Source of the DNA: a bacterium
Lineage (GTDB): Bacteria > Actinomycetota > Acidimicrobiia > Acidimicrobiales > CATQHL01
Assembly: GCA_026708055.1 (NCBI GenBank)
Contig: JAPOVS010000046.1
Span: 1-64,000, forward strand
Length of the DNA: 64,000 bases
Direction: 5' to 3'
Below are positions 34,838 through 44,035 of the stretch, one piece after another (the first letter of the stretch is position 1; each line of letters begins with the position of its first letter). The translations under genes and the position numbers were made by a program. The notes beneath the pieces are model-generated. The model was not told where the DNA came from and did no database searches. It saw nothing but the letters and a program-made list of their open reading frames with translations.

Positions 34838-34866
34838 CGGCGGGAATACTTGCAGACCGTGCGGGC

Positions 34867-35013
34867 TCAGAGGCGTGCCATGATGGCGCGAGCGGCCAGC
34901 CGCCCGTTCGCCAAAGGGTTGTAGACGGGGTGGGGGAGCAGAGTTGCGGCGATCTCCATCTCGTCGTCGCGCCGCACGGCGTGGGCCCGGAGTTCGGATT
35001 GGTCTCCGATGGC
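34867..35013 (-). pseudogene. Remnant of an SsnA-like amidohydrolase
   Basis: The last ~48 codons of a frame ending at 34867 read ELRAHAVRRDDEMEIAA and LLPHPVYNPLANGRLAAR, matching AHAVALDDSEIELAAHHRPH and LVYNPISNAFLGSGI of the intact amidohydrolase at 13942-15378. Everything upstream in that frame is noncoding or belongs to the VOC gene on the same strand. Only the segment around the third metal His survives. It suggests that the second cassette once had the same partner enzyme as the first. Confidence 0.6.
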
Positions 35014-35015
35014 TT

Positions 35016-35522
35016 CTATGCCGGCGGCGCGGGGTACCAGTAGTCGGGCGCCACGGGCTTCTGACCCGTCGGGCGGTGGACGATCTCGAAGGTGGTCTTG
35101 AGGGGTCCCTCGGTCTCGACGTAGGCGTAGCGGATCCCGTCCAGGCGTCCCTCCATCACCGGCGGGCAGCCGCGCTCGGTGAACAGCGCCAGCGCTTCGT
35201 CGTAGTCGAGTCCCTCGTGTTCGACGATCAGGTGGTGGAGTCCCTCCCCGTGCTCGTCGAGGAATTCCTGGTAGATGGACGGACCGTCCACGGGCTCGAT
35301 GATCTCCCACATCGTGTTCCCCGTGCGGGCGACGGCCAGCTTCATGCTGTAGGGGACGGGCTCGCCGCGGATGCGCATGTCCGTGAGCCGGGGCGGCGCG
35401 CAGTTGATCACCCGCCAGGGCCCGATTCCGAGGCGGTGCGTGTACTCCTCCAGTGTCGCGTCCAGGTCGCGGACCACCAGAGCCACCTGCTGGACATCGG
35501 ACACGAAACCATTGGGCATCAT
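35016..35522 (-). CDS. VOC-family protein
   Basis: 168 residues starting MMPNGFVSDVQQVALVVRDL. Pattern of a methylmalonyl-CoA-epimerase-like VOC protein: QVALVVRDLDATLEEYTHRL, GLHHLIVEHEGLDYDEAL and TTFEIVHRP, giving His and Glu metal ligands. It flanks cassette 2 upstream; in-frame extension to 35711 has no family support. Not closely similar to the VOC gene at 29349. Confidence 0.85.
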   Translation of the reverse strand: MMPNGFVSDVQQVALVVRDLDATLEEYTHRLGIGPWRVINCAPPRLTDMRIRGEPVPYSMKLAVARTGNTMWEIIEPVDGPSIYQEFLDEHGEGLHHLIVEHEGLDYDEALALFTERGCPPVMEGRLDGIRYAYVETEGPLKTTFEIVHRPTGQKPVAPDYWYPAPPA

Positions 35523-35739
35523 GCGCGACCCTCCGCCGACCTCGTCCTGCGTGCGCGACGCCGACACTACGCGCTGTGGGCGGGGTTGCAGGCGCTCCCG
35601 CTCGGGCAGGAGCGGCTGTTCGACCGCGCGGCGCGCCGATGTCGCAACGCCGCCGAGGGGTGGTGATACCGGCTTGCAGATACGCCGCAGTCTCCAACCG
35701 GCCGGGCACAACGGCGCCGCGGCGACCAGGGAGGCACGA

Positions 35740-36265
35740 ATGCCGGACTACCGGGGGCGGGCTCGCCGCCATCTGTCACCCCACTTCACTCGGGGCGCGG
35801 CCTGGAGGGCGGACGACCTCGTGGTGATCGAACGCGGCGAGGGCTGCTACGTCTGGGACACCGACGGCAACGAGTATCTCGACGGCCTGGCGGGCCTGTT
35901 CTGCACCAACCTGGGTCACGGTCGCAGCGACCTGGCCGCGGCCACGGCGAAGCAGCTGGACAAGCTGGGGTTCTACCCCAACTGGGGATTCGCCCACCCG
36001 TCATCCGTCGAAGCAGCGTCGCTGGTCACGGCCGTGGCGCCGGGCGGTCTGGACCCCGGGTTCTTCGTGAGCTCCGGCTCCGAGGCGGTGGAGTCGGCCG
36101 TGAAGTTCGCCCGCTGCTATCACCTGGCCAACGGCGACGAGGGGTGCTACAAAGTGATCGCCCGGCACTGGCTACTTCTACGCCCTGGAACTGATGCGCG
36201 ACCGCGACTCGGGCGCCGAACTCAGCGACGCCGAGGTCGCCGGTCTGCTGCCCGGGGGCTCCGGC
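35740..36265 (+). pseudogene. Class III aminotransferase with large internal deletion
   Basis: Residues 1-143 read as an omega-aminotransferase N-terminus (DLVVIERGEGCYVWDTDGNE, YLDGLAGLFCTNLGHG, FFVSSGSEAVESAVKFAR), reaching KVIARHW. At 36170 the sequence jumps, one base out of frame, to a C-terminal segment GYFYALELMRDRDSG. The middle with the PLP lysine (about 250 codons) is missing. The deletion, plus the frame change, makes it non-functional. It abuts the equally damaged permease gene. Confidence 0.85.
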
Positions 36266-36294
36266 AGATCATCATCGACTTGTCCGGATGCGGG

Positions 36295-37372
36295 TCAGCT
36301 GCGGGGGGCGACTCCTTTCGCCCAGCGCGGCGACCTGGCGCGGCGCCGGCCGCTTGCGACAAGGCCGACGATCGTGGCGACGAAGGGCAGCGCCTCGGTG
36401 ACCTGGACCGGTAGGCCGGTAGTCTGCAGGCGGAGTCCGGCGGCGACGATCAACGTGAACATCAGAGCCGTGGCGAAGACGCGCAACGCCGAAGGTCCGG
36501 CGAGCATGACGACCACGACCGCGATCCAGCCTCTCCCCGCCGACATGTTCGTGGAGAACAGCGTGATGTGCCCGTCAGGGCGCCGTCCGCGTAGCGGTAC
36601 TGCACGCCGAGGATCTCCACGGCGCCCGTGATGCCGGCGACGGCCGCGGCCACGCCGACGACCTGGTAGGTCGCTCGTCTCGTGTCGATTCCGGATGCCT
36701 TGGCAGCCTCCCGGTTGCTGCCCATGATCCGTACCGAATAGCCCACGCGGGTCGTCTTCACGATCAGCACCGTCAGCGCCGTCAGTGCGGTCACGATGAA
36801 CACGCCATGGCCGAGCGAAGAACCTGCCACGAGTCGGGGCAGTTCGGCCGACTCGCGGATCCGGACCGTCTGGCCACCGTAGGCGCCGGGCTCCTGGAAG
36901 GTGGAGTTGACGAGCTGCGAGACCCCGAGCACGACGATGAAGTTCGTCAGCAGGGTGCTGATGATGATCGGCGTGCCGTAGCGGCTTTCGAGCAGGGCGG
37001 ACAAAGTGCCCAGCAGAGCAGCGAGTCCGGCCGCGGCGGCGATAGCGGCGGCGACGGCGACCCAGCGCGGGGCGGCCAGGGCGGCGCCGACGACGGCGGC
37101 CACGAAGCCGCCGAGAACCAGCTGCCCTTCCTGGCCGATGTTGAACACGCCGCCCTGGAGCGAGAGCCAGGCCGCCGTCGCTGCGCCCAGGATCGGCAGT
37201 GTCCGCGCGATGGTTATGGCGGCGCGGGTCGGGCCGCCGAACGCCTCCTGAACAAGCGTGGCGTAGATCTCGATGGGGTTCTCACCGACGGCCAGCACCG
37301 CACCGACGGCCACCGCCAGGGTGGTGGCCACAGCAGCGGCGGTGGCACGCCTCAGGTCGCTGCCCCGTTCAT
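36295..37372 (-). pseudogene. BMP-type ABC transporter permease with two frameshifts
   Basis: A NupP/YufP-like permease (TLPILGAATAAWLSLQGGVF, NIGQEGQLVLGGFVAAVVG) split over three frames. The natural start ATG at 37372 overlaps the ATPase stop (ATGA) but hits a stop after 6 codons; adding one G to the GGGG run (plus-strand 37363-37366) restores MNGGSDLRRATAAAV. A second single-G loss at 36571-36573 breaks the frame before GHITLFSTNMSAGRGW, which continues to 36295. The second permease expected after it is absent. Either real decay or homopolymer sequencing errors. Confidence 0.8.
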
Positions 37373-38895
37373 GGCGCCGCGGGCTCTGGGCCGTCGAGAC
37401 CTGCCATCGCCAGGCCCACTCGGTAGCGGTCGGCGCCGGCTGGGAGTTCGGCCGCGATCCGCCCCCGGTACAGCACCAGGATCCGCTGGGAGAGCTGCAG
37501 GATCTCGTCAAGGTCGGCGGACACCAGCAAGAGGGCCGAGCCTGCCTCGCGTCGCATCTCGAAGAAGGCGTGGATTTGCTCGATCGCGCCGACGTCCACC
37601 CCTCTGGTCGGCTGCTCGACGACGACCAGGTCGCCCGACTTCTCCAACTCCCGGCCGACCAGCAGCCGCTGGGCGTTGCCGCCGGAGAGATCGCCTGCCC
37701 GCGGCCCGCCGCCCCGCACGTCGTACCGGCTGACAATCGTTGCTGCCCAAGCCTTGATGGCGCTCCGGTCGAGCCACGGCCCGCGATGCAGCTCCTGCTG
37801 GCTGATGTGCCCGAGTGCGGTGTTGTTGCTGATCGACTGATCGTGGGCCAGGCCCCGGATGAAGCGATCCTCGGGGACGTAGGCGAGGCCCAGCGCCCGA
37901 CGCTGCGGGGTCGGCAGAGCAGTGACGTCTCGCCCGCCGATCTCGATGCGGCCCCCCAGCACCGGCCGCAGACCGAGCAACGCTTCGGCCACATGGGACT
38001 GGCCGTTGCCGGTCACGCCGGCGATCCCGACGATCTCGCCCTGCGAGACCGAGAACGTCACGCCGTTGAGCGCGTCGCCGCCGCGCCCGGCAGTTCGCAG
38101 ATCCTCGACCCGCAGCACCGGCGCGGCGGTCGTCGGCGGCTCGGCGGGACGGCGGCGTCGGGGGCTCCGACCGACCATCATCTCGGCGAGCGCTTCAACG
38201 TCGGTCCCCGCAGTCCGAGATGTTCCCACCACACGACCCGACCGCAGCACGGTGACGGTTCCGGTGACGGCCATGACCTCCCGAAGCCGATGGGTGATCA
38301 GGACGATGCCGCGACCCTGCCGGCTCAAGTCGTCGAGCACAGCGAAGAGTTCGTCCGCCTCCTGCGGGGTCAACACGGCGGTCGGCTCGTCCAGGATCAG
38401 CATCTCAGCGCCGCGGTACAAGATCTTCAGCAACTCCACTTGCTGTCGGTCGGCGACGCTCAGTTCACCCACCGTCGCCCGCGTCGAGAGCCGCAGCGCC
38501 GTCGCATCCATGATGGCGCCGATCCGCTCGTCGGCGGCGCGCCCGTCGAGTCGGCCGAAGGAGGTCGTCTCGGCGCCGAAGATGATGTTCTCGGTGACGG
38601 TCAGATCCTCGAACAACATGAAGTTCTGGTGGACCATGCCAATCCCCCGCCCGATGGCGGCGGAGGGCGATCCGGGCCGGAGCGCTTCGCCGTCGACCAG
38701 CACCGCACCGTCGTCGGCGTGCTCGAGGCCGGCGACGATGCGCATCAGCGTGGACTTGCCGGCGCCGTTCTCGCCGACGAGCCCGGTTATCGCGCCCCGC
38801 GCGGCAGAGAACGACACCCCGTCGAGAGCCTGCGTCGCGCCGAATCGCTTCGAGACGTCACGGGCCACGATCCCGCCGCCGGCAGGTGCAGCCAT
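37369..38895 (-). CDS. ABC transporter ATPase with two nucleotide-binding domains (nucleoside/BMP type)
   Basis: 508 residues with two ABC cassettes, like the YufO/NupO ATPases of nucleoside importers. First half: Walker A GENGAGKST, signature LSVADRQQVELL, Walker B MLILDEPTAVLTPQEADE. Second half: degenerate Walker A GVTGNGQSH, signature LSGGNAQRL, VVEQPTRGVDVG. It is intact although the permease behind it is broken. Overlaps the hydrolase stop by 1 base. Confidence 0.9.
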   Translation of the reverse strand: MAAPAGGGIVARDVSKRFGATQALDGVSFSAARGAITGLVGENGAGKSTLMRIVAGLEHADDGAVLVDGEALRPGSPSAAIGRGIGMVHQNFMLFEDLTVTENIIFGAETTSFGRLDGRAADERIGAIMDATALRLSTRATVGELSVADRQQVELLKILYRGAEMLILDEPTAVLTPQEADELFAVLDDLSRQGRGIVLITHRLREVMAVTGTVTVLRSGRVVGTSRTAGTDVEALAEMMVGRSPRRRRPAEPPTTAAPVLRVEDLRTAGRGGDALNGVTFSVSQGEIVGIAGVTGNGQSHVAEALLGLRPVLGGRIEIGGRDVTALPTPQRRALGLAYVPEDRFIRGLAHDQSISNNTALGHISQQELHRGPWLDRSAIKAWAATIVSRYDVRGGGPRAGDLSGGNAQRLLVGRELEKSGDLVVVEQPTRGVDVGAIEQIHAFFEMRREAGSALLLVSADLDEILQLSQRILVLYRGRIAAELPAGADRYRVGLAMAGLDGPEPAAP

Positions 38896-39854
38896 CAGGG
38901 AGCGCTCAGCATCTCACGGATCCAGCGGCTCTGGCGCTCGGACGCCAGGCGAGTCATCTCGGTGGGGAACTCGTCGAAGGCGTGCACGCTCGCCGGGTAC
39001 ACCTCGATCAGTGCCGGGTTGCCGGCCGCTCGCCAGCGCACGCCCATCATCAGGGTGTCGTCCAGGACCGGATCGAACTCGCCGACCACGAACCGGGCCG
39101 GCACGAGGCCGGACAGGTCGGCGAACAGCGGCGACACGGCAGGATCCTGCCGGTTGATCCCGGGGTCCGCAAGAAACGTGTCGACCATGAACCGAAGGGT
39201 GGGCGTGGGTAGCACCAGCCCCTCGGGCCCGGCGAGACGGGCGCTGGGAGACAGTGACAGATCGAAGATCCCATAGACGAGATTGGCGCCGGCGATGCGG
39301 TCGGCGCAGCGGTGGGCGTCACGCAGCCGCAGGAGGGTCAGGGCCGCCAAGTGGGCCCCGGCGGACTCACCGCCGATGACGATCCCTGCGGCATCGCAGA
39401 GCGAGGAGCCGTGCTCCAGCAGCCACAGGGCGGCTGTCTCGCAGTCGTCCACCGCCGCCGGATGCGGGTGCTCGGGGGCCAGGCGGTAACGGACGCAGGC
39501 CACGGTCGTCTCGGCGCTGAGAGCCAGGTCCATCATGCGTCGATCCTGTAGATCCGGACCACCCGAGAGCCAACCGCCGCTGTGGATCATGAGATAGACC
39601 CCGCGGCTGCGCGGCGGAGTGAACACCCGGAGTTCGACGTGATCATCCACGGCGATCGTCTCGGCGCCGTCGAGAACGACGTTGGGGCCGAAGCCGCCGC
39701 CACCCTCGTAGTAGCGGCGCCGGGCCTCCGCCACGCCGAGCTCCTCGAGGGGCTCGCCTTCGCGCTGCGCAGCCGCGATCTCAGCCGCCGTTCGCTGCAT
39801 CTGTGCGGTGTGACGGTTCAGGCTGGGGCTGTCGATCCAGACGATCTGGGTCAT
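38895..39854 (-). CDS. Alpha/beta hydrolase, lipase/esterase (HSL-like)
   Basis: 319 residues. HSGGW oxyanion-hole motif in YLMIHSGGWLSGG, nucleophile in IVIGGESAGAHLAA, Asp in VVGEFDPVLDD and His in SVHAFDEFP: a complete hormone-sensitive-lipase-type triad. It leads the ATPase gene on the same strand. Start ATG at 39854; a longer frame upstream reads into the IS fragment antisense and is not coding. Probably hydrolyses an ester or lactone linked to the imported compound (inference). Confidence 0.88.
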   Translation of the reverse strand: MTQIVWIDSPSLNRHTAQMQRTAAEIAAAQREGEPLEELGVAEARRRYYEGGGGFGPNVVLDGAETIAVDDHVELRVFTPPRSRGVYLMIHSGGWLSGGPDLQDRRMMDLALSAETTVACVRYRLAPEHPHPAAVDDCETAALWLLEHGSSLCDAAGIVIGGESAGAHLAALTLLRLRDAHRCADRIAGANLVYGIFDLSLSPSARLAGPEGLVLPTPTLRFMVDTFLADPGINRQDPAVSPLFADLSGLVPARFVVGEFDPVLDDTLMMGVRWRAAGNPALIEVYPASVHAFDEFPTEMTRLASERQSRWIREMLSAP

Positions 39855-40007
39855 CGGCCGGGAGCGCGGTCGGGGAACGTCGTCACACTCGGGATCGGGT
39901 TGGCGCCCGGCCGCGAATAGGTCCGAGCGTGCGCGACGCGCCGGTCGGTCGATGTGATGAACACGCCGTTGCTGACGAGGACAGGAGAGCCGACCTCGAT
40001 CGCTAGG

Positions 40008-40167
40008 TGTGACAACCGGGGAGGTTGTCCCTGGGTTGAGGGGATCGAGGGGTCCCCGTTGGGGTGAGCCCTCCGGGCGATGCTGTGGGTCTGTAACAGT
40101 CCACGGCTCCCAAGGAGGGCTCATGGCACAGATTAGACAGCACCGCAACGCCAAGCTGACGCTGGCG
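40008..40167 (+). mobile_element. 5' end of an IS481-like insertion sequence, truncated
   Basis: Begins with a TGTGACAACC-type terminus at 40008 followed by a self-complementary GACAACCGGGGAGGTTGTC (40011-40029). A ribosome site AAGGAGG (40112-40118) precedes an ATG at 40123 whose product starts MAQIRQHRNAKLT, like IS481 transposases. After about 15 codons the frame is lost at the junction with the binding-protein gene. No right end found in the window. Confidence 0.6.
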
Positions 40168-41126
40168 GCGCGGCAGCCGACGGCGGCGACACCCCGGCTT
40201 CGGAACCGCTGCGGGTCGCCCTGGTGACCGGCGGACTCATCGGCGAGAGCAACTACTACGCGGGCGGCGTCGACGGGATCCAGCAGGCAGCGGAGCTGTT
40301 CGGCGTAGAGACGCAGGTGATCGAGTCCCTCCCCGACCCGGCCTCGATCAGTGAGACCCTGCGAGGCGTCGTGCTCGATGAATGGGACATGGTCATTGTC
40401 ATGAGCTTCGTGTTCAATGACGTGCTGGCCGAAGTCGCCCCCCAGCATCCGGACACTCAGTTCATCTGCATCGACTGCTTCGTCGACGCCGCCAACGTGC
40501 AGGGCGTCGACTTCCGGACCCAGGAGGCGTCCTACCTCACCGGGATCATTGCCGGCAGGCTCACCGAGACCGACGTGATCGGTTCGGTCTTGGCCTTCGA
40601 CATCCCGTTCCTGCACCGCTGGGTCGACCCGTTCCACGAAGCCGTGCTGTCCGTGAACCCCGACGCCACCATTCTCGAGCCGCTTGAGGTCGGCGACTGG
40701 GCCGATCCCGTGACGGCCAAGGAACTCGCCATCACCGTGGCCGGCCAGAATGCTGACATCGTCAACGGCCTCGCCGCTTCGGGCAACGGTGGCGTGTTCG
40801 AAGCCGCGGCCGAGTTGGGCTTCTACTCCTTCGGCGTCGACATCAACGAGTGCGGCGTGGCGCCGGGCCATGTCATCGAGAATGTCATCAAGAGGATCAA
40901 CGTCGTCGTCGTCGGGGCAGTCGAGACTCTTGTCGAGGGAGGCGAGTTCGAACCGTTCGTGACATACGGGCTCGCCGAGAACGGCGTCGGGCTCTCACAG
41001 TTCATCGAGGACGGCGACACGGGCTGCGTCTTCGCCGATCACCCCGAGCTGTTCGACGAGGTGATGGCGGCTCAGGAGGCCATCATCGCCGGTGAGATCG
41101 TCATCCCCGACCCGGCCGCCGGCTGA
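40168..41126 (+). pseudogene. BMP-family ABC substrate-binding protein lacking its signal peptide
   Basis: Frame reads DGGDTPASEPLRVALVTGGL, then IGESNYYAGGVDGIQQAAEL, MVIVMSFVFNDVLAEVAPQHP, DFRTQEASYLTGIIAGRL and VFEAAAELGFYSFGVDIN: a basic-membrane-protein-type periplasmic receptor of about 300 residues. The N-terminal signal and lipobox are missing because the 5' end is replaced by an IS fragment at about 40167. A GTG at 40224 could start an internal product, but it could not be exported. It belongs with the BMP ATPase and permease, which lie on the opposite strand. Confidence 0.8.
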
Positions 41127-41303
41127 CCCGACGATCTGGTTCGCCGCGGTCTCGCCCCGAGGCCAAAGCGCCGAGCCCGCGGGTTGGGCGCCTCGGCTCG
41201 CTCCGAGCACCTTGGGCGGCCGATAGGGTTCGGGCCGTCCGCGCGGACGGCCGGGGCCGCCTGCTGCGGTACGGCGATCAGGCGAGCGGGGGCGACAGGG
41301 GCC

Positions 41304-41942
41304 GTGTTGAGATTCGCTGAGGAGATCCTCCTGCTGCTGCTGCGTGACGACGGCGGGAGGTTCGTTCCGGTGCCGGGCATCGCGCTGGACAACGCGCTGG
41401 CGGGCAGCGTGCTGATGGACCTCGCGCTGGAGAACCGTATCGACACCGACGCGGAGCAGCTGATCCTGAACGATGCGACGCCTGTGGGTGACAGCCTGCT
41501 GGACCCGACGCTGGCCGCGATCGCCGACGGCGAGCGGCGCGACGCCCTGTACTGGGTGGGACGGACGGCCCAGCGGGCTGCGGAGATCCGGCAGGAGGCA
41601 CTGTCGCGCCTAGTCGAGCGCGGAATACTGGAGCGCGACGAGGGACGCTTCCTGTGGGTGTTCCGCTCACGTCGCTACCCGGTCGTCGACGGCCGGGCAG
41701 AGCGCGAGGTGAAGTTGCGCATCCTGGGGGTGCTGCTCAGCGACGACATCCCCGACCCGCGCGACATCGTGATCATCGGCTTGGCTGACGCCTGCGGCAT
41801 CCTGCCGGAATTGCTGCCCGAGGGAGAGTACGACAAGGCCCGAGCGCGCATAGACCAAGTCCGCAAGCTCGACCTGATCGGCCAAGCCACCTCCCGCGCG
41901 GTCCACGACATCGAAATGTGGCTCGCATCGGGCAGCGCGTAG
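41304..41942 (+). CDS. GPP34/GOLPH3-family protein
   Basis: 212 residues: VLRFAEEILLLLLRDDGGRF, ALAGSVLMDLALENRIDTD, ALSRLVERGILERDEGRFLW and DPRDIVIIGLADACGIL match the GPP34 family, whose eukaryotic members bind phosphatidylinositol-4-phosphate at the Golgi. The bacterial role is unknown; a basic, membrane-peripheral protein is expected. GTG start at 41304 (TTG at 41307 is the alternative). Confidence 0.9.
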   Translation: MLRFAEEILLLLLRDDGGRFVPVPGIALDNALAGSVLMDLALENRIDTDAEQLILNDATPVGDSLLDPTLAAIADGERRDALYWVGRTAQRAAEIRQEALSRLVERGILERDEGRFLWVFRSRRYPVVDGRAEREVKLRILGVLLSDDIPDPRDIVIIGLADACGILPELLPEGEYDKARARIDQVRKLDLIGQATSRAVHDIEMWLASGSA

Positions 41943-42004
41943 GGCGAGTCATATAGCATGGGGCCGGCTCTGACGGTCGCAGCAGAACCGAGGGGAGGAC
42001 CGAG

Positions 42005-42634
42005 ATGTCCGCCACCGAGGCCGAAATGGTAGTCAGGAACCGAGCGGAGCTACGGACGGTGTATCCCGAGCCGAGGCCGCGGGCGGCTCAGAAGGTGCTC
42101 GACCACTTGGACGTCCATTGCCGGAACTTCATCGAGATGTCCCCGTTCTGCGTGCTCAGCACAACCGGCTCGAACGGCCGGGCCGACGCCTCGCCGCGGG
42201 GCGACCCGCCCGGGTTCGTCAAGGTCCTCGACGCCCACACGCTGCTGATCCCCGACCGTCCCGGCAACAACCAGATCGACTCGCTGCAGAACATCATCGA
42301 TCACCCCGTCGTCGGGCTGCTGTTCTTCGTGCCGGGCATGAACGAGACGCTGCGAGTGTGCGGCTCCGCCGAGATCGTCTCGGACGAGGAGCTGCTGGCG
42401 CCGCTGGCGGTCGGCGGCCGGGCGCCGCTGTCGGGGGTGAAGATCACGATCAAGGACGCCTTCCTGCACTGTGGCAGGGCGCTGATCCGGTCCCGGCTCT
42501 GGGATCCCGAGGTCCAGATCGACCGTTCCAGCTATCCCACCTACGGGCAAGTGCTGGCTGATCAGATCGCGGGCGCCGACGCCGGAGCCATCGATGCCGA
42601 CGAAGATGAGGCGAACCGCAACCAGCTCTACTGA
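42005..42634 (+). CDS. Pyridoxamine-5'-phosphate-oxidase-like flavoprotein
   Basis: 209 residues, split-barrel FMN fold: FIEMSPFCVLSTTGSNGRADA, SPRGDPPGFVKVLD, LLIPDRPGNNQIDSLQNI and HPVVGLLFFVPG match the FMN-dependent PPOX type of the MSMEG_1061 sort. Likely a small FMN or F420 oxidoreductase. ATG behind GAGGGGAGGA. 27 bases before the FNT gene. Confidence 0.9.
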   Translation: MSATEAEMVVRNRAELRTVYPEPRPRAAQKVLDHLDVHCRNFIEMSPFCVLSTTGSNGRADASPRGDPPGFVKVLDAHTLLIPDRPGNNQIDSLQNIIDHPVVGLLFFVPGMNETLRVCGSAEIVSDEELLAPLAVGGRAPLSGVKITIKDAFLHCGRALIRSRLWDPEVQIDRSSYPTYGQVLADQIAGADAGAIDADEDEANRNQLY

Positions 42635-42661
42635 GCGGGGTCTCGTCCCGGACGCCGCCCC

Positions 42662-43555
42662 GTGAGCGCCACCCCGACGCCGGAGGAGACCGCCGCACAA
42701 GTCGTGCGAGCCGGTGTCGGCAAGGTCCGGGCCATCATGGCGTCGACCGTCGTGCTGGCGGTGATGGCCGGCGCGTTCATATCGCTGGGCGCAATGCTGA
42801 CGAGCACGATCGCGGCGCAGTCGACGCTGGGCGCAGGACCCACCCGGCTCATCATGGGGCTGGGACTGACGATGGGCCTCTTCTTCGTGGTCGTCACCGG
42901 CGCAGAGCTGTTCACCGGCAACAACCTCATGGTGATGAGCGTTCTCAGCCGCACGATCCTGGCGCGGGAGCTGGCCCGCAACTGGGTGCTGGTCTACGTG
43001 GGCAACCTGGTCGGCGCCCTCGTCATCGTGCTGCTGGTCTTCTACAGCCGCTGGTGGGAGCAGGGGGACCTGTCGTTCTCCGTCTTCTCGGCGACGTCGG
43101 CCAACGCCAAGGTGAACCTCCCGTTCGAGATCGCCTTCCTGCGCGGCATCGTGGCGAACATGCTGGTGTGCCTGGGCGTGTGGATGGCCACCGCGGGCCG
43201 TTCGGTCACCGACAAGCTGCTGGCGGTGTCTCTGCCGGTCACGGCCTTCGTCGCCGGTGGATTCGAACACTCCGTCGCCAACATGTTCTTCCTTCCCTTC
43301 GGGGCGCTCGTCGCGGCCGATCCCGGCGCGCTGGCGGCTGCGGGACTGACCGCCGCCGACGTGAGCCGGCTCGACGCAGCCGGGATCGCTCAGAATCTCG
43401 TGGCGGTCACCCTGGGCAACATCATCGGCGGCGTCATTGTGGGACTGGCCGACTGGACGGTCCACCTGCGCCGCCGCGCTGTGGCTGCCGCCGCGGCAGC
43501 GAGGGGCCAAGGATCGACCGGTGCCTCCGCATCGAGCCCCGAGTTGCCTGGTTGA
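42662..43555 (+). CDS. Formate/nitrite transporter (FNT) family channel
   Basis: 297 residues with about six membrane helices. The FNT signatures are GAFISLGAMLTSTIAAQS near the start, TGAELFTGNNLMVMSVLSR and FVAGGFEHSVANMFFLP (with conserved His). Exports or imports small monovalent anions such as formate, nitrite or hydrosulfide. GTG start. No formate or nitrite enzyme is adjacent. Confidence 0.94.
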   Translation: MSATPTPEETAAQVVRAGVGKVRAIMASTVVLAVMAGAFISLGAMLTSTIAAQSTLGAGPTRLIMGLGLTMGLFFVVVTGAELFTGNNLMVMSVLSRTILARELARNWVLVYVGNLVGALVIVLLVFYSRWWEQGDLSFSVFSATSANAKVNLPFEIAFLRGIVANMLVCLGVWMATAGRSVTDKLLAVSLPVTAFVAGGFEHSVANMFFLPFGALVAADPGALAAAGLTAADVSRLDAAGIAQNLVAVTLGNIIGGVIVGLADWTVHLRRRAVAAAAAARGQGSTGASASSPELPG

Positions 43556-43716
43556 GACAGCGACGGGTGTCCCACCCGGGGACAGCCGATTGAGCCCGGG
43601 CCGGCTGACCGGGCACCGGGGTCGGCTGCGGCTGCCGACCGGTGGGGCGGAGAACCTGTCTGGTCTCGGTCTGGCGTGATGATGCAGTATGCATACCAGT
43701 GCGCTATGCTGAACGC

Positions 43717-43965
43717 ATGATGCAGATCGCTGTCAGACTCGACGACGAACTCGTTGCCCAGGTTGATCAGCTCGTGCTGAGCGGTGTCGTGGCGTCGCGC
43801 TCGCAGGCGGTGCGCGACGGCTTGCGGTCGCTCGTGGATCAGCGGCGGCGGCGCGCGGTGGGCGAGGCGATCGTGGAGGGATACCGCCGGCTCCCCCAGA
43901 CCGACGAGGAGATCGCCTGGAGCGACGAGGCGACCGCCGCCATGATCGCCGAGGAGCCCTGGTGA
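43717..43965 (+). CDS. Ribbon-helix-helix antitoxin (MazE-like)
   Basis: 82 residues. IAVRLDDELVAQVDQLVLSG then SRSQAVRDGLRSLVD is a ribbon-helix-helix DNA-binding domain. The acidic C-terminal tail (EEIAWSDEATAAMIAEEPW) would bind the toxin. ATG at 43717. Its stop overlaps a GTG that was the original start of the toxin (43962). Confidence 0.88.
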   Translation: MMQIAVRLDDELVAQVDQLVLSGVVASRSQAVRDGLRSLVDQRRRRAVGEAIVEGYRRLPQTDEEIAWSDEATAAMIAEEPW

Positions 43966-44035
43966 CACCCGCCCAGGGCGACGTCTGGTGGGCCACGCGC
44001 GCCGGGGAGGCGCGCGCGTGCTCTTCGCACAGCTG
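43962..44035 (+). repeat. 74-bp tandem duplication at the toxin start
   Basis: tggtgacacccgcccagggc (from 43961) recurs as tggtgacacccgcccaaggc (from 44035), continuing for 35 bases to the ggcc after ctggtgg. The 74-bp step is not a multiple of three, so the first copy gives a 25-codon stub ending at 44037-44039, and only the second copy starts the full toxin. Confidence 0.85.

Noticed and set aside
38895-40871. A single 658-residue esterase reading from 40871
   Set aside because: Residues before the ATG at 39854 are antisense to the BMP binding protein and the IS fragment; only the last 319 residues match the esterase family.
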